Positions 36,991 through 49,499 of a DNA stretch of 64,000 bases are shown in pieces. Within the stretch, counting starts at the first letter, position 1. Each line of letters starts with the position of its first letter. Under the pieces are notes generated by a model that was given only the letters and a program-made list of their open reading frames with translations, made no database searches and was not told where the DNA came from. The position numbers and the translations under genes are program-made. The DNA lies in contig CM038225.1 in NCBI GenBank assembly GCA_021442155.1, forward strand, positions 81,666,925 through 81,730,924, in the 5' to 3' direction. Origin of the DNA: Cymbidium sinense (lineage: Eukaryota > Streptophyta > Magnoliopsida > Asparagales > Orchidaceae).

Positions 36991-38093
36991 CGTACACCTT
37001 TCAAATAAAAACACATAAAAAAGATAAAATGTACCAATCAAACCAAACTCATGCATGTAATAAACAATAAACTATCTTGTAGAAGAAATTAAGCATCTCC
37101 ATAAATAAGCTAAAATGCTACCTTTAGATGCAATCTGCATGAAGACACTGGAAGATGATGAGGAAGAAAGAACTTAAAATAGAGTAAGAATGAATGCTAT
37201 GAAAAATGAAGTAGCATGAGTTTTGGAACCCTCAATTTTTGAATTTTTACTCTAACAATTATTTTGAAAATGAAAAAGATTTTTTTTTTTACTTTTACCA
37301 TGTAAGTTGGGCTAGGTCATTGAGTAGACTTAAAAAAATAAAAATAAAAATTTACATGTCATTTTTTGATTGTGGTTTGGATGCAGAGTTGCATCTAGAC
37401 TGTGCACTAAATAATTTCTTATTCATGTAAAAAACTTATGTTTCCATTAGCTTATCACTAATTTTTCTCAAAAAATAGCAAGGAGGCTAATCCTTTCCTC
37501 TTGACATTCTTATTTCTCCCTCATGTAATAATAGCAATCTAGAGATGCAACTTAAATTTTAGACATTCATCCTCTAATCTTTGAAGACTCCAGTTGGCTT
37601 CCTTACTATTGAGCATCTCCACCCCCATCACTACTCCCTCTCTTATACAAGCCTCACAAATCTACCTCTTCCTCTCTTTCATTTCTCTAAGAGACATAGT
37701 CTTTAAAAAACCTTATTGGAATCCGAGCTCCTAACAAGAAAAACCCATCTCCTACAAGCTCCTAATCATTCTGAGTTCCTAGTCCCACCATCCTCTCCAG
37801 CCTTGAATTACACAATTCCCCAAGCTTTTCTCTCTAAAATCTTGCACATGAAAAGAATTTTCCTCCTCTTTGTCCCTTTATTAGAGAAAGATAATAACTC
37901 TTTTTATCTCATATTTCTCTCAACTTAGTCAAACCTCCCAGCATTGGCTCCCCTCTCGACCAACTCGACATAAAACTGGCTAGTCTCGCTCACCTATAAG
38001 TCTTAGTCTCCTTGCACACAAAAAAATAAAATAAAATAAAAAATACACATGAGCCTTAATATGTCATAGCCAACCTTCATCCCAAACATGATT

Positions 38094-38130
<37 letters not shown>

Positions 38131-38495
38131 TATCTTTTTAGGCCAAAACATCTATAGCCCTTTTTGACTTTCATGAGATTGCATGGTTACCTCCACTCTA
38201 ATCATTCTAGGTCAACTTTTCTAGTTGCCTACTCCCCACTAGCCTTCATTTATATTTTCTCTTAGTAAAAATTCACACACTCCTTTGCCATCCTTGACTC
38301 ACTAAAACCAACCCAACCCGAACATATAACCCTTCCTCCTTCTTCTTGCACTACATGGAAGTAACTTGAGAAGCCTAAACGTAAACTTCTTTACCAGTAA
38401 AAATGTTATTAAGGATTCATTCTTCTTTCTTAACTCTTATAACCAAAAAAAGGTTAAAACCTAACTATGGAGTTTTCTTATCAGGACACCAAAAA
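36991..38495. other. Unassigned sequence with (CT)n at 38096-38128
   Basis: No recognisable protein domain. Open frames at 37239-37430 and 37716-37928 have no family signature. The right half is C/T-rich on the + strand and contains a CT microsatellite. Confidence 0.5.
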
Positions 38496-38775
38496 ATCTT
38501 GGGGGTTTCTCATTTAGTTGATTAAATATAAAAGTAAGGAATAATATACCATCTTAAGAGATGAAAGTATCTCTTTATGATAGATTCAATCACTTAATAA
38601 GGACTCTTAAGGCTGATGGGTCAATATATACCAAAGATTCTTCTTGTGAACCACATGGATAAAGTTTGATAGGGTTTGTTATAAACTGGGTTCTTAGTTT
38701 CTTATAGAGGCAAACCCCCATAATTAATTACATCTTAAGAGAAAGAAATTCTTCTAAGAATTCTTGATTAAAAAA
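38496..38775 (-). repeat. LTR-like fragment, inverted copy of the family at 230-570
   Basis: Read on the minus strand, the block runs through 'taattaattatgggggtttgcctc', then 'gaacccagtttataacaaaccc', and on to 'gagtccttattaagtgatt'. The order and wording parallel 331-480 (taattaactatggaggcttgcctc; gaacccaac; gagtccttattaggtgatt). I infer a relic of the same LTR family in opposite orientation. Confidence 0.55.
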
Positions 38776-41700
38776 ATCAGCACTTATCTCTATAAATTTT
38801 AAAGTTTGGTTTTAGGACTACTAAATATAAAAGTCTAATGGCATAGATCAAATTGAATGATTTTTTTTGGATTCCAAGTGGGAAATAGTAGGAAGTGCTT
38901 TGATATTGGGAATTATAGTAAACACTTCAAGATATTATATGGTTGAGCTTTATAACTTTAAAGAGAAATTTATTTTATTTTGAGTTATTTTTTATTAGAA
39001 TATTAGGACTTATATTTTAATAATATAAGACTGTAGAAAATCTTGAGAGGTAATGACTTATTCTAATAGGAAAAAGAAACAAGATGCCTCGAATCCTAAA
39101 ACTAAGGTGCCTTTGGCACAAGTTAGAAGCTCAACCTAGTCTAACAAAAAAAAGAGAGAGAGGAGGTATTGCTTCCTTCTCTTAAAAAAGTACTAACCTA
39201 TTCTGATTCTTTTGGACTTATTGTCTGCCTGGTAGGGTTGTCAGCTTACATCTTTCATGCTCTAAAATTATGAGTTTAGTCTTATGAAATACAATATGGT
39301 TTAAGCTATTATTAATTAAGAAAGAAATTATGAGCCTAGATTACCTTCTTAAATCTAAGATCATGAATGGTATGATATGCTTCTAACCAATGCATCGATT
39401 TATAAATTTTATATATTTTAGATACTTGATTTTATTTTCAAAACTTTGGATATGCAATTATACCTATAATGATATATAATTAGAAACATTCATGGGATAA
39501 ATAAAAAAAGATGATAAACTTTCTTAGGAAGGATGGTCATCATCAATGGTCAGATATCTTTTATATGAAATGGGAGAAGAGCACAATTCAAAGAGTGACG
39601 AAGAAATATGCAATCGTGATTCTTAATTCAAGAGATTTTTAGTCATTTTTATTATTTAGCACTTTAATTATGAGAGGTTATGAGTTTATTATCATTGAGT
39701 TGTCTAATTAAGTTGGGTAGAAAATTTAATTTTATTCAAGAAGCCTACCACATACATCAAGCTTTCACAACATCAGCACAAAGTTACATAAAGAGGACTA
39801 TAAAAAGAATGATGTTCTAGTGTGTAAATAAAGTAAACACACCAAGTAGATTTAGTTAATGAAAAGAAAAGGCTGGTATGGTTGGGTTTCATTATACACA
39901 CTAGAGAAATAAAAAATGGCAACCGAGCTCTTCCCTTTTATGACTTAACCTTGAAATAGAAATTTGATCAATGAGGGTCTTCATCTGATTTCTTCTCTAG
40001 ATCATCTATTTCTTTAGGGACCTCTTTAGACTTCATAGGAGACATTAGCTTATAAAGACCACTCCTGCTAATCCTAAACCCAATATATCCTAACTTAATT
40101 TTAGTATCAAATTACATTTAATATTTAAAATAAAACTTAACTAAAAACCTATAAAATAGATATTAGTCGAACATACATACACTTAAGCAAATATATTTTA
40201 AACATATGTGCTTAGTATTAGTGAGTACCAAGCCTAGTTGTCCTAATGGGCTATCTTAAGAACTTAAGCAAATAGCACCTACAAGCAAGTAATGTTAATT
40301 TTAATTTCAATGGTCCCTTTTAATAAGCACAACCCTCTATAAAAATAATATTAATTTAATAAACATTGTCCAAACATCTTATCTAGAAGCAAATAATCTT
40401 AACATCGAGCCTAAAATAGTACACTACAAATAAGAAAATAAACACATCACAGAGAAAGCATCATCATAACCTAAGTCTAGAGTTGATGTCCAAATAATCT
40501 AGTGTGTGTGAGGAGGCCAGTGTGGTGAGGTTGCATTAGGGTTTTAAAGGTTTAAATTTTGATTTAAGTTTAGGGTTCAATTTATTTTACCATCGAGAAA
40601 TTTTAATTAGATTGTTTAGATGATTTTGAGATGAATTTTAGGTTATAAATTAATTCGGGTTAGGATTAGATTTAAGTTTTAAAGAGTGAGTAAGATAGTG
40701 GGCCCACTAGTGGTAGGATTCACTCCTTTGAACATCTTAATCCTAATAAGCAAAGCCTTTCACTTAAGGGTGAAGAAGCTTCTCTTAGATTTTAAATTGG
40801 ATGATTTCTATAAATTAAGATCATTTAAAATGATTAACTTCACTAAAATTTAATAAAAGCTTAATTAAGTTTGATTAAATTTGATTACATAATTAATCAT
40901 CCTTAATTTAGTTTAAATAGTTTAATGATTTTTATTTAAAGTTACTTTGCTTGTTAGATGATTTCACATTTGATTTATTCATTTCTATAATTCTTTTATA
41001 ATTTGAAAGGTTGATTAATCAAATTTTAATCTAAATTTTAGTTTAAACCTTAATTACTAATCTCAGGTTTATATGAATTCTTCAAGAAAATCATTAAAGA
41101 TAGAAGATATTCTTAAAAATATTTCTTGAAGGTTCCATCATGATTAAACATAAATTTTATGCTTAAGTTTATTAGTTAAGGTTTTATTGATATCTTTAGT
41201 CTTTAATTATTTAGCAAAGTTTAGAGTTTTTATTTTTATAAGGTTCTCTTCTGAATATTGGGTTTAAAGAGACTTATTTATAACTTTTGGGATTACATTT
41301 GATTTATTATAATTTTTTGAAATTTCATCGAGTTTTTTTTAATAAAATTAATTGGTTTAACTTAATTTAATTTTGGTTTTGAAAATTTTATGTTATAATT
41401 AAGATCAATGAGCTTAATTATTTAATTTTAGTGATTCTTTATCAAAAGAGAATTTTTAAATCAATTAATGCCATTTTTATAATTTTATGATTATAAAATT
41501 AATTATTTGATTAAATTATCTTTAAAAGTTGAAAATCAATAACTTTTAGTGTAGTAATTAAGAGATTTAAAAATATTAAGAGAAATAAATATTGAAGTGA
41601 TGAACATACTTTAAAATTTTCAAGTTAAGAAAGCATATATTTTAGGAGTAATTAAGAAATTTTTATTTTTAATAAAAGTTAAATTACTCTAAGAATATTT

Positions 41701-42058
41701 GGTAAAATTTAAGAATTTTAAAATTATTGGATTCCTCGCTAGATGTTGAATCCAAAGGGAGGTTATTTATATTTTTTTGGCTTAGTTGTTGATTTTTTAT
41801 AAAAATTTAAAGTTCTAACTAAAATAAATCAATTAATTTAAATTTAATCTCTTACTAAACCATAATTTTGTGATTTTTATGATTTAATCAAATATATAGG
41901 GTATAATTAATTTTGTTGGTTGCTTAATTAATAATGAAAGAATTATATAGTAGTTAATGATATTTTATTAATTTTTATAATTGAAAATTAATTATTTGAT
42001 TAAATTTCCTTAAGATGATTTGAAAATCAACAACTTTCAATCCATACATCAATTAACA
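38776..42058. other. AT-rich intergenic or old LTR-like sequence, no gene
   Basis: About 3.3 kb dominated by taattaa- and aaattaatt-type words with no coding signal. Two stretches (about 41470-41580 and 41960-42058) share 'aaaattaattatttgatt' and the following 40 bases, suggesting an old internal duplication. Composition resembles 62800-64000, but I cannot show homology by eye. Confidence 0.4.
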
Positions 42059-42384
42059 ACTCTAGAACACTTGCAATATTTAATAAGACTCTATACTATA
42101 ATTATCTATAATGGATCACTAGTATAGAGTAGAATGTTTTAGGCTATGCAATAAATAGGAAGACTTTAGAGTACACTTTTATGAAAGAATTATAATATTA
42201 TAAAAGTCTACAAATTTAGCTTTCATGTCCATAAATAGGAAAGGTCATTGTGTTGTAAGTTAAGATGAAAACTACTCAAAAATTACCAGTAATAAAATTT
42301 CTCATTCTCTTCTCCTACTCTTCCATCCAAAATCTTTTATCCTTGCTCACTCAACAATGCTCCATCTCTCAAAAATTTCCAACA
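42059..42384 (+). repeat. 5' LTR of the copia element, missing its outer part
   Basis: Aligns with the inner 325 bp of the 3' LTR, from 'ctagaacacttg' to the final 'ccaaca'. The first 75 or so bases of the 3' LTR have no match upstream of 42059. A degenerate PBS follows (TAGTATCTGATC at about 42387). Confidence 0.75.
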
Positions 42385-42448
42385 TTTAGTATCTGATCTT
42401 CATTTGATCATTTATTGGGTATTGTTGAAATCATCCAACCTATTTACA

Positions 42449-42589
42449 ATGGCTGACTCTAATGACTCTTCAATTGAGGTTCCAACATTCAATGGAGAAA
42501 ACTATGACTTTTGGTCCTTCAAAATGAGGACCAATTTTTGCTCCCAAAATTTATGGAAGATCGTTGAAGAGGGATTCAATATTTCATAA
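42449..42589 (+). pseudogene. Gag N-terminus of the copia element
   Basis: An ATG at 42449 opens a short frame with VPTFNGENYDFWSFKMR, the signature of the copia gag N-terminal region (DUF4219/UBN2 type). It stops at 42587-42589, and related coding continues in broken frames to about 43100. Confidence 0.8.
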
Positions 42590-44973
42590 GATACATCAAC
42601 TCTTTCAACAATTCAAAAGAAGGCACTTGAAAAGAATTAAAAAAAAAACCTCTAGCATTATTTGTGTTGTAGCAAGTTATAATAGATGATATCTTTCCAT
42701 GAATCATGAGTGCAACAATAGCTAAATGAGCATGTGATATATTACAGGAGTAGTTTCAAAGAACTAGAAAGGTATGAGCTATCAAGCTACATAATCTTAA
42801 ACAAAATTTTGAGAATATTAAAATGAAGGATAATAAGACCTCAAAAGATTGTTATTCTAGAATCAAAGAAATAATTAGCCAAATAAGAGCCCGTGGAGCA
42901 ACAATTTCTAACAAAGAAATAATTCAAAATATATTAATTTTTTATACAAAAAATATGATACAATAAATTTAAGCAATTGAAAAAAAATCAAAGGATATAA
43001 AAATTTGATCACCAATAGAGCCAATGGGCACCCTTGAAGCTCATGAAAAAAGATTAAATATGTGAAGTGAAAATCATATAGAAAATGTCTTTCGATCTAA
43101 ACAAAATCATGACATTATAATTCAAGAAATAGAGGAATAAAATCAAAAGAAAATTTATAAGTAAAAATAATCAAAGAAAAAGTGTCAACTATCATACATG
43201 TAACATTTGAAAAATAAAAAGTCACTTGGAGAAAGATTGTTAGTATAAAATAAAAACAATAATGTTAAAATTATACGAAATATAGACATATAAAAATGCT
43301 TGTTGCTTGAAGAAAAATCATCAAGCTAATTCCTTAGATGAGAAAGAAGATAAAAATCTCTTTTATGCCTACTAAGTAGCATTAGAAGAAAAAAGATAGT
43401 TGATATCTAGATAATGGTTATAGCAACCACATGACAAAAAATGAAATTTTTATTTTGTAGTCTTGATAAAATTAAGACAAAAGTCAAAATATGAAATGAT
43501 AATTTCATGAAAGTAATAGGCAAATGCACCATTGTTAACATAAGAAAATGAAAGAGATATATTAAAATGTGCTTTTAGTCCTTAACATTGATCAAAATCT
43601 ACTTAGTGTGGGTCAAAATGATAGAGAAAGGATACTCTATATTTTGAGGGAGATGATTGCATAATTTATGACAAGAAAATAAATCCCTTGAAATTATAAA
43701 GATCAAGATGAAGGAGAACTGATGCTTTCATATTCTGTGGAGACACATAAATGATGTGCTGATAAAGACACTAATGGACGAGTCATGGTTATGACACAAA
43801 AGACTCAAGCACTTCAATTTTCATGGGTTAAAATTCTCCACAAAAAGAACATAATGATAGACATTCTAATAATAAAGAAGATCAATGCTGCCTACAAAAG
43901 ATGCCTACTTGGTAGACAACATCGATAACCATTTCCATTAGACAAAGCGTGGAGATCTAAGGAGTCATTTGAGCTTATTCACAAAAAAAAATTACAGACC
44001 AATGCATACTCCATCACTTGAGCAAAATATGTGCTTCATTCTTTTCATTGATGACTACACAAGAATAATGTGGTCTATTTAATGCATGAAACAAGTATTT
44101 GAGATTTTTAAAAAATTCAAGACTTATGTTGAAAAGCAATAAATCTATTTCTTGAAGACACTACATAGAAATATAGGTAGAGAATACAACTTCAATGTTT
44201 AACAAGTATTGTAAAGAAAATGGTGTCAAGTGACAACTCACAGTCAGATATGCACTAGAACAAAATGGAGTATTTGAAAGAAAAAAAATATGAATTTGAT
44301 AGAAAAAAGTAAGAGCAACACTAATGGATAAAGGACTTCCAAAATACCTTTGGGGTAGAGGCAGTAAACACTGCCATCTACTTATTAAATAGATGTTTAA
44401 TCAAAGCAAACAAGACATCAATTGAAGCTTGGGGGTGGAAGGAAGCCATTTGCAAAGCATCTTAGTATTTACTATATCTACATATCACAAGAAAAAAGAA
44501 GCTAGATTAAAAGGTAGAAAATTGAATTTTATTAGGCTATAGTATTAAATCTAAATGATACTAAGTTTATAGCTTAAAATAATGAAACTCATCATTAGCT
44601 GAAATGTAGAATTTGATGAAAATGTTGTATACTAATAGAAGAAAAAAAAAGTTGAAAAGAGTTCTAACAAGCCACCATTATTACACCAAATAGATAAAGG
44701 GATCAATGATCGATTGGATCGTTAACTCGAGCACTTAGGTATATAAGAGCAAGTTCAAGCTACAAACTCATCTCCAAAATTATCACCAAGAAGAACAAAA
44801 TCTATAGCAGAGACTTATGAGCACTGTAATTTGGCAATCATGGAGCCAAAATGCTTTGATGAAGTCTCAAAAAAAAATGTATGAAGGAAAGCTATGAAAG
44901 AAGAGATAAATATGATAAAAAGAGCATGAGAGCTAGTGGATTTTCTAGATGAAAAAGAGGTAATTAGAGTTAA

Positions 44974-45210
44974 GGTCTATTTGTTACAACTGTAGGTATA
45001 TGAAAATGTAATAGTGGAGCTGCTGTAGAAGACACTGCTATCTAAGAAGCTACGGTGGGAACTATAATTTTTTTTTTAAAAAAAGTTAAACTGTAGTTTT
45101 CTATCCGCCACCACAGTTGGTCAAGTTAGGTTGGAAAATACAATTTGCCTGCTACTAAGTGGTGCAGTTTGAGCCACATTGTAGGAGAAACACCACCCCC
45201 AAATGAGGTC
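44974..45210. mobile_element. Tourist/Harbinger-like MITE, 237 bp, TAA target duplication
   Basis: The insert is flanked by TAA at 44971-44973 and 45211-45213. Its ends are GGTCTATTTG on the left and GACCTCATTTG on the right (reverse complement), close to Tourist-type termini. On the left the copia RT protein reads EVIRVK; on the right it picks up with VYKTKLN-like sequence in place, so the insert sits exactly between adjacent codons of that region. No coding capacity. Confidence 0.72.
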
Positions 45211-46576
45211 TAAATGAGTCTATAAGACCAAGCTTAATTCATATAGATCAATATAAAATACAAAACAATGCTAGTTACTAAAGGATACCCACAACAATTT
45301 AGAGTTGACTATAATGAGTTATTTTCTTTTGTTGCTATACTTGACACAATAATGGTATTAATAACACTTTCAGCACAAAAGAAGTGAGGTTCTATCAATT
45401 AGATGTGATGTCAACATTCTTGAATAGTTACTTAGAAGAAAAGATCTATGTGGAGCAATCCCCAAGGTTTGTAGTAAAAGGATAATAAGGTAAAGTTCTC
45501 AAGATAAAGAAGCCTTTGTATGAGTTAAAGCAAGCTCCAAGAACCTGATACAGTTGAATTGATAACTACTTCATAGAGCAAGATTTCAAGAGGAGAAAAA
45601 AATGAGCCAACATTATACATTACTCAAGGTATGAGCAATAGTCTTATGATCACTCTGTATGTAGATGATCTTATTTATACAGGTAACAACAAGAAGCTGA
45701 TTGAAGATTTTAAGAACGATATGACAAAGATATTAATTTGAGCTGACATATTTAGGTCAGATGTACTACTTTCTCGAGATAAAAATAAATTTAAAAAAAA
45801 GGATCTTCATCTCACAAAAGAGTATACAGAAAGTCTTCTAAAGAAATTTAAGATGAATGGTTGTTAGATAGTAGCTACAACACTAAATAACACTTATGAA
45901 GGAAAATAGCACATCAAAGGTTGACAACACCACTTATAAAAGTTTATTGGAAGGTTACTTTATCTAACAACTACAAGACTAGATATACTATATGCAACAA
46001 GTCTATTCTCAAGATTCTTGCAAAGTCTAAGCTAAGTTCAGTAAGGTGTAGCTCAGAAAGTTCTCAAATATCTACAAGGGATAAAGAACTATAGCATCTG
46101 ATATGAGTCCACTCCTAACTCAAGATTAATTGGATATACCGACAGTGATTGGGCAGGATCATTGGATAACATGAAGAGCACTTTATGATATGTTTTCACA
46201 TTAGGAAATGAAATATTATCTTAGACATCAAAGAACAAATAATAGTCGCACAATCATTAGGTGAAGTAGAATATATTATAACAACCATGATAACAAGCCA
46301 AGATATATGGCTAAAACACATACTTGAAGACATGGGTGAGCCACAAGAAAGAGCTATAAGAAGTTTAGTGTGATAGCAAATTGGCTATAGCAATGACAAA
46401 AAACATAATGTTTCAAGGTAGAACCAAACATATTGGCATCAAGTAGCATTTCATCAAAAGATTAAACTTAAGTATTGCAAGACTGAAGAACAATTAGTAG
46501 ACATATTCACAAAGGCACATCCAAGAACAAAGTTTGAGCTACTACATAGCATGATTGGATGAATCAAAATTCCCAT

Positions 46577-46586
46577 AAAAAAGGAG
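46577..46586 (+). other. Polypurine tract of the copia element
   Basis: aaaaaaggag directly precedes the TG that opens the 3' LTR at 46587, the expected position for plus-strand priming. Confidence 0.7.
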
Positions 46587-46986
46587 TGATAGTTTGATGT
46601 TCATTTCTAAATTATTCTAGAGTATTCTACTAAAATATAAATTTGTATAAAAGAAGAATACTCTAGAACACTTGTAATAAATAATAAGACTCTAGACTAA
46701 GGTTATCTATAATGAATTACTAGTATAGAGTATAGGGTTATAGGCTATGTAATAAATAGGAAGGCTATATATATATACTTTTATGAAAAGAATGTAATAT
46801 TGTATAAGTCTCCAGGTTTTACTTTCATGCCTATAAATATGTAAGGTCATTGTGTTATAAGTTAAGCTGAAAAATACTTAATAAATACTAGTAATAAAAT
46901 TTCTCATTTTCTCCTCCTATTCTCCCATCCAAAATTCTTTGCCCTTGCTTACTCAACAATCATTCTTCTCTCAAAAATTTCCAACA
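46587..46986 (+). repeat. 3' LTR of the copia element
   Basis: A 400 bp repeat from tgatagtttgatg to ccaaca, with TG...CA ends. Its last 325 bp match the 5' LTR. Confidence 0.85.
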
Positions 46987-47382
46987 AAGCTGAACGTGCC
47001 TGTTTACAACTAATTCGGTTCACTCAAAAGTAGTTTAACTCCAAGCACTCTGTGGTGACAATGGAATGCGATAGACAGATAAGAAATAGCTTATCACGAT
47101 GATGATCCACGTAGAAGTCTAGAATCGACAGGTTTATCTCCTATCGATTTTAAAAATTATAATGTGAACTAAATATTAATGATATCAGGAAACGTTACAG
47201 CTCGTTGAAACAATGTTATTAAACTACTTAGATGTTTAATTTTACTAATTAGTACCGTTGGATACATACAATTAGTCATTAGTTTTCAAGATAAAATTGC
47301 AATTTGTAAACTAATTAGAAAGGGTAAAATATAGATGGAGCAAGATAGTCTACGGTGCATGCATACAGTTTATCGAATAATG

Positions 47383-47386
<4 letters not shown>

Positions 47387-47474
<88 letters not shown>
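47387..47474 (+). repeat. (AT)n microsatellite, about 44 units
   Basis: An uninterrupted AT run. The open frame drawn through it (47355-47579) is an artefact of the repeat. Confidence 0.97.
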
Positions 47475-47478
<4 letters not shown>

Positions 47479-47579
47479 CCAGCATGGAGCATATATTAGC
47501 CTGGCCTGCATTTGTTCAAAAATTAATTTTGATGCTATTAAAATTATTTAGACTTTGGCTGGGCAATGATTTAGAATAA

Positions 47580-48480
47580 TCTTTAAAAAAATTCTAGAGA
47601 CATATCTAGAGTAATTTTTAATAATAATAAAAAAAAATCTAAAATGATCATTAGAAAAGTCTAAAAATATTCTTCAGAGTATTCCTTAAAAAAATCTCGA
47701 GTACTAATTAAAAAAATTTATAGTAGAAGATAAAAAAGATTTTTTGAGAGCTAATAATAGCCATTGCATTAAATTATTTTCTCATAATCTTATGCAATGA
47801 CCACTAGTATACATAGTAGTGATATCTTCGAGTTTGTATCAAGCAAGAAAAGTTAGAAATTTTTAGCGATGAGCTAGCTAAGTATATTCATTGAATTAAA
47901 TTTGTTGTTATAATTCCATATAATGGCCACTAATATAATTAGTCTCTTTAAAATTTTCTTACCTTCTTAGCCTTTTTTTTTTAATTCGAAAATGTTTTAT
48001 TCCATCAAAGTGGTATCAGATCTAAGGATTCTTTACTAGAGAGATGATAAATGGTGATGTCCTCCTTTTAAGTCTTGATACTTAAGAAAAGTGATTATGA
48101 TAATTTCAAATATTTAAATTAAGACACTTTTTAAAGTATACAATATTGAGTGGTTATGAAGAAATGCTATCATGAGCCAAGTGATGAATCAACTTTATTG
48201 TTAATGTTGAAGGATAATTTAAGAGACTTAAGAAAAAGAGATAAGAAGGCTCTCTTTCTAATAAAATGTTAAAGACTTAAGCATTATTTTGGGGTTAAGG
48301 TGAATCTACTTAAATAATTAATTAGCTTCATTTATATTGAAGATGATTAAGGTATGGCTTAGTAAGGTAGAAGACTATAAACCAAGTGCTTCTTGAGATG
48401 AAACCTAAGGTGTATATGTTTGTTATATGGTTTATTCTCTTATATGTTGTGCGAAGTTTAAAAATTATATATAAAAATAT
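47580..48480 (+). mobile_element. Second copia-type remnant: LTR end, PBS and gag start
   Basis: TGGTATCAGATC at 48011-48022 matches the initiator-Met PBS at 11 of 12 positions and follows an LTR-like 'ttattccatca' end. Downstream, a gag trace reads YHEPSDESTLLLM-like and KDKKALFLIKC across frames (about 48170-48270), typical of copia gag. Nothing further of pol is seen, so the element is truncated near 48480. Confidence 0.6.
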
Positions 48481-49080
48481 AATTTAAGTTTGTTTGTAGT
48501 GTTCAGGCACTAATTTATCAGCATGGTGGCATTGAGTTATTTTACTATAGTAGTGTGTTAAATTGCATATTTTGTTGAAAATGTGAAAAATTATCACATG
48601 TTCTATGATTGTGTTAAAGCGTTGCAGTGCTGGGTTGATTGGTGTCATAGTGCTAGTCAATGGTTGGTTCAACTTTAGGCAAGTAATAGAAAAAATTATT
48701 AGTATAAGGACAAAAGTAGGTTGAGCACCTAGGCATTATTGACCAATGACATTGAGCTACATCAATTCATTAAATGACTATCACTATTTTTTGTATTATA
48801 GTTATGGATGTTAATTCATATTTAGTGAGTATTTATTACTTTTTTTTAATTCAATTTAGGCTATCTTTTAATTACTTGAATAATTCCTAAGTGCTATTAT
48901 CTAGCATCATGTTGCTACACTTCAATTAAGAGGCAAATGGAACAATGCCTAGTGCTGCAAGTCTAGCATCATGGCACTAACAAAAACTAAAAATAGAGCC
49001 CTTGGCTGAATTTTATTATTCATTTTATTCTTATCCTTCTTGCCTAGATTCTAGTCTTTCCTTTAGAAATTTCTTTTAGG
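48481..49080. other. Unassigned sequence
   Basis: No gene or clear repeat recognised. It contains several copies of 'cta(g)catcatgttgc/agcatggtggc'-like words, too divergent to call a repeat. Confidence 0.3.
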
Positions 49081-49087
49081 AATAATG

Positions 49088-49480
49088 CAGAGGAAGATCA
49101 TTTATAAAAAGAAGAAGTCTGCATCCTTCGATTCTAGGAAATTCAATAGTGCAAATGTAGAATAGAGGTACACCACTACCTTAATCCATAAAAATCTCAT
49201 TCATGAGAGGGGATTCTTTAATCCGAAGGAAAAATAGAGAGTATTATCACATAGAGGAGTTGAAAAAGATTTTCTTACGAGACCCATTCTTGCATAGTTC
49301 CTATAATTAAGGAATTCATTATCAATGCTAAAGAACATTAGGATTTTAGATTTTTTGTGAGGGAAAAGATGGTTAATTTTGATAGTTCTACCATAATAGA
49401 GTTTTTTTAGTTAAAAGATATAGAATTTGATGAGTATACTTGTTAACCTCCATATATGTGCCATAAGTTGAGTCAAGCTC
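49088..49480 (+). pseudogene. Putative plant transposon protein remnant
   Basis: Broken frames read SASFDSRKFNSANVE, ERGFFNPKEK, KEFIINAKEH, FFVREKMVNFDSST and LKDIEFDEY in that order. This follows the layout of the 'putative plant transposon protein' domain (the one with RF.S..A..RY, REFYAN and VRGK..... motifs) that accompanies gypsy-type elements. Stops are present, and the segment ends at the repeat array that begins near 49500. Confidence 0.5.
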
Positions 49481-49499
49481 ACAAGTTGAATTTGATAGA

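Larger units (their letters stand above)
42059..46986 (+). mobile_element. Ty1/copia retrotransposon, decayed, with a MITE inside
   Basis: Bounded by a 5'-shortened LTR (42059-42384) and a full LTR (46587-46986). Gag starts at 42449 with VPTFNGENYDFWSFKMR. A zinc-knuckle trace (YHTC...HLEKDC) lies near 43190. The protease reads LDNGYSNHMTKN near 43415. Integrase is marked by LFIDDYTRIMW (about 44038-44070), RT by TLYVDDLIYTGNN (about 45650-45690) and RNase H by YTDSDWAGS (about 46137-46163). The domain order is copia type (integrase before RT). A polypurine tract precedes the 3' LTR. Stops are frequent, and a 237 bp MITE splits the RT region. Confidence 0.88.

Noticed and set aside
47355..47579. 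74-codon open frame with a long IYIYIY run
   Set aside because: It is a translation of the (AT)n microsatellite.
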